A stretch of DNA of 64,000 bases from Heloderma charlesbogerti. Lineage: Eukaryota; Chordata; Lepidosauria; Squamata; Helodermatidae. Below are positions 56,165 to 64,000 of this stretch, one piece after another (within the stretch, counting starts at the first letter, position 1; every line of letters starts with the position of its first letter). Where the stretch lies: contig JANEZZ010002061.1 of NCBI GenBank assembly GCA_026122225.1, positions 682,001 to 746,000 on the forward strand, read 5' to 3'. The position numbers and the translations under genes are program-made. Below the pieces are notes generated by a model. It was given only the letters and a program-made list of their open reading frames with translations, made no database searches and had not been told where the DNA came from.

Positions 56165-56742
56165 CAGTTTAAAGAGCAAGAACCAGAAAAGTGCAAAAAA
56201 AGGCAATTAAAATGATCAAGGGGCTGGAGCATGAGGGAAGGTTACAACAGCTGGGATTGTTGAGCTTGGAAAAAGGAGGGTAAGGGGAGACATGATAGAG
56301 GTGTACAAAGTCACGCATGGCATGGAAAAGGTGGATAGGGAGACCCTTTTCTTCCTCTGTCATAATACTAGAACCCAATCGGGTCATCCCATGAAGCTGA
56401 TAGGTGGGAGATTCAGGACAGATAAAAGGAAGCACTTCTTCCCACAGCATGGAGTTAAACTATGGAATTGGCTACCACAGGATGTAGTGATGGCCACCAA
56501 TTTGGATTGCTTTAAAAGAGGGTTAGACAAATTCCTGGAGAAGGCTGTCAAGGGCTACAGGTCCTGATGACTATGTGCTACCTCCAGTACCAGAAGCAGT
56601 ATGCCTACATACACCAGTTCCTGGGGAACATGGGCAGGAGGGTGCTGTTGCACTCGTGTCCTGCTTGTGGGTTCCTGGTCGACAGCTGGTTGGCCACTGT
56701 GTGAACAGAATGCTGGACCCTTGGTCTGATCCAGCAGGGCAA
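56165..56742 (+). mobile_element. CR1-like LINE 3' end with readable ORF2 C-terminus
   Basis: Plus-oriented copy of the family seen inverted at 37984 and 38352. The frame at 56292-56567 reads MIEVYKVTHGMEKVDRETLF, then GGRFRTDKRKHFFPQHGVKL and WNWLPQDVVMATNLDCFKRG, the usual C-terminal end of CR1-type ORF2. The 3' UTR follows (tgctacctccagtaccagaa, acagctggttggccactgtg, ggtctgatccagcagggc). Confidence 0.8.
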
Positions 56743-56864
56743 AAGTTACAGAAGTCCATGCACAAAAATCAGGGCAAAGTGCATGGGCAGGGATTGTCAA
56801 GCATGACATGCTGCCCCCTCTCACAAAAATGATGCAGCCAGTGGAGGCTGGTGGCGCCAATTTC

Positions 56865-57000
56865 GGTGGGGCTGTGCATCCATTCTGGGTTTCAATCAGA
56901 ACCAACCAGAACTCTAAAGGAGATATCCAAGGTGCTGGATAGCTCTTTTAGAGTTTTGGCTGGTTTTGACTGAAACCCAGAATGGATGTACAGCCCCACC
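56865..57000. mobile_element. Hairpin-type MITE
   Basis: Two 58-bp arms (56865-56922 and 56943-57000) are near-perfect inverse complements around a 20-bp loop. The left arm begins ggtggggctgtgcatccatt and the right arm ends aatggatgtacagccccacc. Transcribed, it would form a long hairpin. No target duplication was identified. Confidence 0.7.
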
Positions 57001-58389
57001 AAAGTTAGACACTCCCCCCCCCCCATGTAACCTTTTCATTTCTGTAGCTGCTAATGATGATCCACCCATTCTGCTCTGCCACATGGTTGTCTGGGTGGGG
57101 GAGGTTCTGGCCCTGGGCTGAAAGGCTGGAGCTGAGCATGGAAAGGGAGCATGGTGGATTGCCTAGCATCTCTTGTTCGGCTGCAAGGCCGTAGTAGCAC
57201 TGTCCCAGAAGAGAACAAGCAGTGTGGGTTGCCTAGGCCATGCAGGGATGCCTGTTCCCTTCCCCTGTGCAGTGAAGAAACTTTGCTCGGCTTTGGAGCT
57301 CCCCTTCCAGCAGCCGTGAAGGGATTGGCGGGGCAGGGGCCGGGGCGGGGGGCATCACTGCAGCCTGTGAACAAAGCTGCAAAATTTGGGTAGGGTCCTG
57401 TTTCAGCTCCAAAGCAATAAATATATTTGACTTGATCATCGCTATTGGCAATGCCTGCAGAGTGCGCACGCACGCAAGCATTACAATGCGTAACTGTCTG
57501 AACAGAAACATTAAAATCTTAAATCAAAACATTTTGAATTTCACCTTCAGCGGAAGCCAAACCTTTGCTTGAAGGCTAATATTTCTATTGTGTTAATCAT
57601 TAAAAGTGTAGACTTTTTTCTGTGAATATCTGCATCCTTCTGGGATCCAGAACAAACTTGCCTGAAGTGTTGTTTCATCTGTCACTTTCTCTCATTATTT
57701 GTTTAATCACTTCATAGATTACGTGCCTTACCCAAAATAATCTTGAAGCAGTGTACAGTACAAATCCAAAACATACATTAAATTGGATAATGTAATATAT
57801 AGAAATCCTCAATTAAAACTCTGAATTCTGGATCTGAGTTCTGCCATTCAAAGGCTGGGCAGAACAATCAGACATTAAGAGCCAAGGAAGGCCTGAGTGA
57901 AAATATAACTTTAGCAGGTGCCTTAATCAGGCCTCAGTGGGTGCCTGCCCCCATGCAATGCCCTTCCCAGGGTGGGGAGACATTCCATGGAGCCCAGCCC
58001 CATATATATTCCACAGGGTTCTGGATCTATTCCACAGAGCTCTGAGTGTTTCCCCCTCAGTTTAATTGCCTTGCAGATGGCAATTTTTGGGGTCTGCAGC
58101 TGACAATGGAAGGGTTAACTCTCCCCTCGCCATATACTGCAACCCCCCACCCCTCATCTTTCCCTGCATGGCAATTAAAGCTTAGGGGGAAAAAAAACCA
58201 TTGGTTTGGGATGACCTGGGGCAGGGTGCAATTTACTTGATTATATTTGAGATAATTTCAATGAGAAATTAATTGCCCAGCTTTGCCTTCTGTGAAATTT
58301 AAATAACTCCACATAGTTTATTCCTAATTTTGTGCATGCACACCCACCCTCTCTCTAAGCACATGCAGATTTTGTGCAGAATTGTGACC

Positions 58390-59905
58390 TATGGGCCTGG
58401 GCCTCATGTATTTTAAGTGCCTAGTAACACTCCTGGTAGCTACCACTACAGAGAAGACCTGCTTTCAGGGTGCCACCAGTTGGCAATCTATAGGTTGCAC
58501 TACAACCAACAAGGTCTCCTCCGCTGTTCTTAGCAATCAAACCAGACTGTATCAGGGAAGGCAGTCTCCAGGTAAGCTGGTCCTAAGTTATTCAAGGGTT
58601 TATATGCCAACAAGGCCTTGAACTTGGCTCAGTAGCTAATAGACAACCAGTGCAGTGGTTTAACACAGGTGTAATATATGCATGGCCAGGTGCCCCGCTC
58701 AGCATCTTAGCCACCATATTCTGCACCAGCTGCCATTTCCAGGCCAAGCACAAGGGTAACCCCATGGAGAGTGGATTACAGTAATCTAAACACAAGTCTA
58801 CCAATTAGATAGATTACCATGACTAAGCACTCCCTGTCCAGAAAAGGGTGTAGGTTGCGTATCAGCCAGATCTGGCAATAGAAACTCCTTTCCATAGGGG
58901 ACACTTATGACAATTGTCATTAGCGGCACATTCCCCAAGTCTGAGCCTAGCCATTGCAGGCTCAAGGGTCCAAGAGTTCCCAGGTGGTCAGCACAAACAG
59001 GGATCAAGCAAAAGGCAAGGTCTCAGCAGTCCAGGTCACAGGCAAGGCTCCAAGACAACACAGCAGACAGGGAGGAGGGTAAGAGTCCAGTCCCAAAGCA
59101 GGCACACCAGGATGCAGTCTGGCGGCAAGGCAAGCTGGATGCGGAAAGATCCCATCAACATTGTTTCTAGCAGCTTTTTTAGCCCTGCACTGCTGTTTTT
59201 ATGCAGAGGCTGTCAGAGCCACACCCAAGCCTCAGCTATGAGCTGTTTAGTGACTGCAGTGCAAAGGTCCTCCTTGTGAGCAAACCTCCTACATGCAAGT
59301 AGATCTTTTCTTACAAGGAGGCCTCTGGCTTAGTTTAGCACTCCTTCTGAGTTCCTGTCGTTTTAAGTGGCAACTCTTCTGAAGGCTTGGGGGTTTCTCT
59401 ACCTCCACTTCTGAGACAGAAGCTTGTTCTCCACAGGTGATGCCCGCATGGTAGTCACCCTGAGGGCCGGGACTCCCCCTGGTCTACTGGCAGAACCTGG
59501 GCATTGCTGGTGGTGGGTGGCTTGTGGTCCTCCAGCTCTTCTTCTGGGGAGGAGTCTTCCAGCAGGGGAGTATGACAACAATGATGAATCCAGGAGCACC
59601 CCCAAACTACATACCTGGTCTTTCTGAGGGAGCACACTCCTATCTAGAACAGGAAAACTCCCCCCTTCCCACACTGGGGAACTGCTCACACACAGAGTCT
59701 CTGTCATGTTGGGATGCAGTTTCAGATACCTGGCCTTCATCCAACCCATCACTGTGTCCAGTTCAGAACATGCACAGCCTCTCCTGATTCGGATGTCACA
59801 GAGAAATAGATCTGGGTGTCATCAGCATATTGATGACACCTCACCTCAAACCTCCTAATGACCGCTCCCGGCGGCATCATATAGATGCTAAAGAGATGCC
59901 GCTTT
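58390..59905 (-). mobile_element. L2-clade LINE split by a solo LTR
   Basis: Minus-oriented L2 pieces at about 58390-58914 (gtaagctggtcctaagttat, caccagctgccatttccagg, tggattacagtaatctaaac) and 59583-59905 (aggagcacccccaaactaca, tgggtgtcatcagcatattg, gcggcatcatatagatgc). They correspond to adjacent parts of 14700-15420. The YADD codons lie in the second piece near 59815-59826. A further 3' UTR trace may reach 57700. Interrupted at 58915-59577. Confidence 0.85.
58915..59577 (-). mobile_element. Solo LTR, family 2, with exact 5-bp target duplication
   Basis: A 663-bp unit with ends TGTCAT...ATGACA, flanked by ACAAT on both sides (58910-58914 and 59578-59582), inserted in an L2. I assign minus orientation because, read that way, its start encodes an acidic Ser/Glu-rich frame (EDSSPEEELEDH) that parallels the layout of family 1 LTRs. 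No internal retroelement genes are nearby. Confidence 0.88.
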
Positions 59906-60984
59906 CTTCGGTATAAGGCTTCTGTGTTACAAACATCCACTTCAGATTGAAACACATCAAAATGGCTGTGTATTATAGGATTTTGCATGTAGGAGGCACA
60001 CAAACATTACTTATTAAAGGTGAATTGCCATTCTCCATATGCTGCCTATTTTGCACAACTCTGTACATTATATCACCAATTTCTCCAGGAAAAGTTCACA
60101 TCCTGCTTCCTGTTAAGTCTAATTGCATTAACAGCGGCATTCTATCTGGGTACACCTGTGATTATTCAGGGTATTTTAAGGCAAGGGCTAACAACGGTAT
60201 TGATGCACTTTTCAAAGAACACTAGGCAAAGTTGCACAGTGTTGAGATTTCATGTCTGTGGTTCAGATCTACCTACTGATACAATGTGTGCTTTCATTGG
60301 TTGTTGAGGCAGATAATTTAGCCACCGGGGTTTCTGTGTTTTCATGTGCTTCCCAGTGCCACTTTCCTTGGGGTATATAAAGTACAGGAAAGATCTGTCC
60401 TTCTTGTGAATGAACTGGCAGCTCTGCTATGCTGCAGAAGGCTTTAGGCATGTACAATGAGCTGAAATCTAATATGATGAAAGGTAGCATAAGGAAATGT
60501 TTTAAACAAATGAATTCTACAAGCTAATGTGCTTATACTGCATTCACACAAGCTCTCGCGACCTGCGGGAACAGGGAGCTGGGATGAGTGCACAAGCCCT
60601 GCCTTCCCTCCGTCCCATTCTTGTCAACCTCCATATGCAGAGAGCAACTGTCTGCTGTGGAGAGACTCCACTATCCATGGAGGCTCTCCACGCAGCCTGG
60701 AACCCTGATTATCCAAGGCTCTGAATCACGCGGATAACTTCCATGGATAGAGGAGGCTTCCTGCTGCAGACAGACATGTGGATGGTGATGAGAATACTGA
60801 TGGAAGGAGGAGGGAAAATAGTTTGCATGCTCATGCTCATCCCACTACTCAGATGAAGAGTCCACACACTTCTCAGGGCTACAGTCACTTGGGGATATGA
60901 AGATCTGCCAGTGGGTTACACATGGATTCCAACTTCCCTTCCCCGTGTCACTGTAATTGTTCACACTGGTTTATTGGGTACAGC

Positions 60985-61125
60985 AGCCTTCCCCAACCTG
61001 GGGCTCCGCAGGTGTTTTGGAATTCAGCTCACATCAGCTCCAGCCAGCATGGCAATTGATTAGGAAATCTGGGAGTTGTAGGGCCAAACATCTGGAGGGC
61101 ACCAGGTTGGCAAGTCTGGAGTAGG
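60985..61125. mobile_element. Palindromic hAT-like MITE
   Basis: cagccttccccaacctgggg to gggcaccaggttggcaagtc with core attcagctcacatcagctcc and gggagttgtagggccaaaca. The flanks gggtacag / gagtaggg share five of eight bases. It lies 160 bp left of the Tc1 element. Confidence 0.78.
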
Positions 61126-61285
61126 GGGTGTGGTCAGTTTGAAGGGAAAAGGGAAAATGACTTGAATATGACTAGAAGACAAGTTCTGTCCAGCATAAGA
61201 TCTTGTAGGGTGCTGAGCAAGACCCTAGAACAGGAGGCAACTGGCAGCAATCTCCTTGATACAGGTAGCAAAAATTTGTTATCTA

Positions 61286-62933
61286 CAGTCAGGGCCAGAA
61301 ATATTGGAACAAGGATAACTGTTTTGGCAGTTGGCCTCCGTACACCACCACACTGAAGTTGAAAGGAAACACACCCAGATAGGAGCGAAGTCAGGACTTG
61401 CAGCTGTAATTCAAAGGGTTTGACAAAAGTAGGGCAATAACCATTCAGGAAGGACAGCCAGTGTGGCATACACACACCCCCATCATTGGTGGCTCATAAG
61501 TAATGGAAGGAATGGCTGACAAGCAGCTGCAGGGCCAGGTGTGGCCTGTTTCCTGGGTACCCCATGGCCAATCAAGCAGATAAAAGGCCTGGAGGTGGTT
61601 CTTAGCATTACATTTGCATTTGGTAGCTATTCACTGTAACTCCCAGCATGAGGTCCAAAGAGGTGTCCCTGCAAGTGAAGGAGGCCATCATTAGGCTGAG
61701 GAAACAAAATAAACCCATCAGAGAGATAGCAAAGACAGTGGGAGTGGCCAACACAACAGTCTGGAACATCCTGAAAAAGAAAGCATTAACTGGCAAGCTC
61801 AGCAACAGCAAAAGGCCTGGAAGACCACGGGAGACATCTAAAGTGGATGACCACAGAATTCTGCTCATGGTGAAGAGGAACCCTTTCATAACATCTAGCC
61901 AGGTCAAGAACGCTCTTGAGGAGGTAGGCATGTCATTGTCAACATCTACAGTCAAGAGACGGCTTTATGGATGTAAATACAGAGGCTTCACAACAAGGTG
62001 CAAACCACTGGTAACGCTCAAGAACAGACAGGCCAGATTAGCCTTTGCCAGCAAACACCTAAAAAAGCCTGCCCAGTTCTGGAATAAGATTCTTTGGACT
62101 GATGAAACCAAGATTAACTTGTACCAGAATGATGGGAAGGGAAAAGTATGGAGAAGGAAAGCAACAGCTCATGATCCAAAGCATACCACATCATCTGTCA
62201 AACGGTGGAGGCAGTGTTATGGCACAGGCATGTATGGCTGCCAATGGAGCTGGTATTTATTGATGACCTGACTGCTGATAAAAGCAGCAGGATGAATTCT
62301 GAAGTGTATAGGGCTATACTTTCTGCTCAGATTCAGCTGAATGCTGCCAAACAGATAGGACACCGCTTCATATTGCAGATGGATAATGACCCAAAACATA
62401 CAGCAAAAGCTACCCAAGAGTTTCTCAAGGCAAAGAAGTGGGATGTTCTTCAATGGCCAAGTCAGTCACCTGCTCTCAACCCAATAGAGCATGCTTTTCA
62501 CTTACTGAAGACAAGACTGAAGGCAGAAAGACCCACAAACAAGCAGCAGCTGAAGGGAGCTGCAGTAAAGGCCTGACAAAGCATCTCGAGGGAGGAAACT
62601 CAGCATTTGGTCATGTCCATGGGTTCCAGACTGAAGGCAGTCATTGACTGCAAAGGATTTTCATCCAGGTATTAAAGGCGATCCTTCAGTTTGAAATGAT
62701 GTTGGTTTGTTCCATTACTTATGAGCCACCAATGATGGGGTGTGTGTGTGTATGCCCCTGGCTGTACTTCCCAAATGATTGGTGCCCCACTTTTGTCAAA
62801 CCCCTTGAATTACAGGTGAAAGTCCTGACTTCGCTCCCATCTGGGTGCGTTTCCTTTCAACTTCAGTGTGGTGGTGTGCAGAGGCCAACTGCCAAAACAG
62901 TTATCCTTGTTCCAATATTTCTGGCCCTGACTG
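61286..62933 (+). mobile_element. Full-length Tc1-type DNA transposon
   Basis: A 1,648-bp element flanked by the TA target dinucleotide (61284-61285 and 62934-62935). Terminal inverted repeats are unusually long, about 222 bp (61286-61507 and 62711-62933), beginning cagtcagggccagaaatatt, and I judge them roughly 90% identical by eye. They enclose one transposase gene. The close repeat identity and near-complete frame point to a relatively recent insertion. Confidence 0.95.
61648..62576 (+). pseudogene. Tc1 transposase, frameshifted
   Basis: The start is the ATG at 61648, 140 bp inside the left inverted repeat. The N-terminal part carries the paired helix-turn-helix DNA-binding region (IRLRKQNKPIREIAKTVGV, GRPRETSKVDDHRILLMVKR). 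The catalytic D,D34E triad is complete: Asp in LWTDETK (codon 62101), Asp in QMDNDPKHT (62382) and Glu in NPIEHAF (62487), with 34 residues between the last two. The first frame stays open to 62271, but the conserved sequence shifts frame between about 62195 and 62260 and then runs to a stop at 62574-62576. Small indels there inactivate this copy. Length fits the usual 340-residue transposase. Confidence 0.93.
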
Positions 62934-63061
62934 TAATTAATCAGCAGGTTTTCCCAAGTAGCAAGCCAGACTCCGGTTCTGCAGGAGTTTGGAGAATTCC
63001 TATGGATTACAGATGTCGTGCTCACAAAAGCCAAAGCCTACATGCCAAATGTGATATAGGA

Positions 63062-63838
63062 GATCATAGAATCAAAGAATCATAGAACAGTAGGGTTGGA
63101 AGGGGCCTACAAGGCCATCAAGTCCAACCCCCTGCTCAATGCAGGAATCCAAGTCATGGCATCCCTGACAGATGGCTGTCCAGCCTCATCTTGAATGCCT
63201 CCTGTGTGGGAGAGCCCGCTACCTCCCTAGGTAATTCGTTCCATTGGCATATTGCTCTAACAGTCAGGAAGTACTTCCTGATTTTCACCCGGAATCTGGC
63301 TTCCTGTAAGTTGAGCCCGTTATTCCGTGTCCTGCACTCTGGGATGATCGAGAAGAGATCCTGGCCTTCCTCTCTGTGACAGCCTTTCAAGTACTTGAAG
63401 AGCGTTATCATATCTCCCCTCAGTCTTCTCTTCTCAAGGCTAAACATGCCCAGTCCTTTCAGTCTCTCCTCAGAGGGCTTTATTTCCAGTCCCCTGATCA
63501 TCTTTGTTGCCCTCCTCTGAACCCTCTCCAGCTTGTCTGCATCCTTCTCAAAATGTGGTGCCCAGAACTGGACACAGTACTCCAGATGAGGCCTAGCCAG
63601 TGCTGAGTAGAGGGGAACTAGTACTTCCTGGGATTTGGAAGCTATATTTCTATTAATGCAGCCTCAAATAGCATTTGCCTTTTTTGCAGCCACATCACAT
63701 TGTTGGCTCATTTTCAGCTTGTGATCGACAACAATTCCAAGATCCTTCTCGCTTGTAGTGTGGTTGAGCCACGTATCCCCCATCTTGTAACTGTGCATTT
63801 GGTTTCTTTTTCCTAGGTGCAGAACTTGGCATTTCAAA
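63062..63838 (-). mobile_element. CR1 LINE, 3' part
   Basis: Minus-oriented: the 3' terminus is the tandem atcatagaatcaaagaatca at the left, followed by gggttggaaggggcctacaa and gtccaaccccctgctcaatg. A minus-strand frame (63154-63501) reads RLKGLGMFSLEKRRLRGDMI and then TLFKYLKGCHREEGQDLFS, the typical CR1 ORF2 C-terminus. Similarity continues to about 63838 (cccagaactggacacagtac, catcttgtaactgtgcattt). 5'-truncated. Confidence 0.9.
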
Positions 63839-64000
63839 GCTTAAGTGTGTGCGTGTGAATTGGATAAGGACCCTGTTGGTGGTTTGTTTTAGGAGTTTAA
63901 CCTAGGCAAGCTTGGGGACTGCCAGCATCCTGACCTCAGGTGAAGTTATGAGGAACTTGAAGGGCAGTTGCTCTGGCTTGGAACCACGTGCTTTGGTGCG

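Larger units (their letters stand above)
49243..64000. other. Downstream intergenic region, repeat-rich, no second gene
   Basis: Apart from the elements listed separately I see no coding sequence here. In mammals I would expect SLC22A7 or CRIP3 downstream of TTBK1; none of their recognisable motifs appear. Stretches without anything identifiable: 50180-50370, 50910-52015, 52445-54690, 57005-58385, 59910-60980 and 63840-64000. A (GT)n run lies at 50374-50392. Confidence 0.75.

Overview
The window reads as vertebrate nuclear DNA, most likely from a squamate reptile (lizard-like). The reasons are one spliced vertebrate gene with very long introns and a dense mix of interspersed repeats: a tRNA-derived SINE with a BovB-type tail (the Sauria-SINE pattern), many L2 and CR1 LINE pieces, 5S-rRNA-derived SINEs, solo LTRs, hAT-like palindromic MITEs and a full-length Tc1 element. 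No bacterial or CRISPR features are present.

The only protein-coding gene I can support is the 3' half of TTBK1 (tau-tubulin kinase 1) on the + strand. Five exons carry the long C-terminal tail: 1169-1388, 3825-4000, 8659-9217, 40399-41987 and 43477-43885 (stop at 43883-43885). All splice sites are GT/AG and every junction keeps phase, giving about 983 residues. This matches the post-kinase part of the roughly 1,320-residue mammalian protein. The kinase domain must lie upstream of base 1.

TTBK1 shows signs of several alternative 3' ends. An in-phase terminal exon (19642-19926) inside the 31-kb intron encodes a 94-residue Ser/Arg-rich tail resembling the C-terminus of TTBK-family proteins, probably TTBK2. 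Reading through the donor after exon 8659-9217 adds 30 residues that are strongly hydrophobic, followed by a stop and an AATAAA with a GT-rich downstream stretch: a possible tail-anchored isoform. Two AATAAA hexamers also follow the first visible exon. All three are predictions from sequence alone.

By region: 1-9217 holds three exons plus L2, hAT-like and solo-LTR insertions. 9218-40398 is the large intron with the alternative terminal exon, an L2 copy with a long RT frame, a Harbinger-like MITE, a solo LTR bearing an inverted duplication, both 5S SINEs, a Sauria SINE and nested CR1 copies. 40399-43885 holds the last two exons, with an acidic run and two SxIP motifs. 43886 to about 49240 is 3' UTR or near-downstream sequence, and from there to 64000 is intergenic repeat-rich DNA with no second gene, ending in a Tc1 element and a CR1.

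The repeats record an insertion history: LTR into L2, LTR into hAT-like, MITE and 5S SINE into CR1, and MITE into MITE. Several target-site duplications can be read directly.
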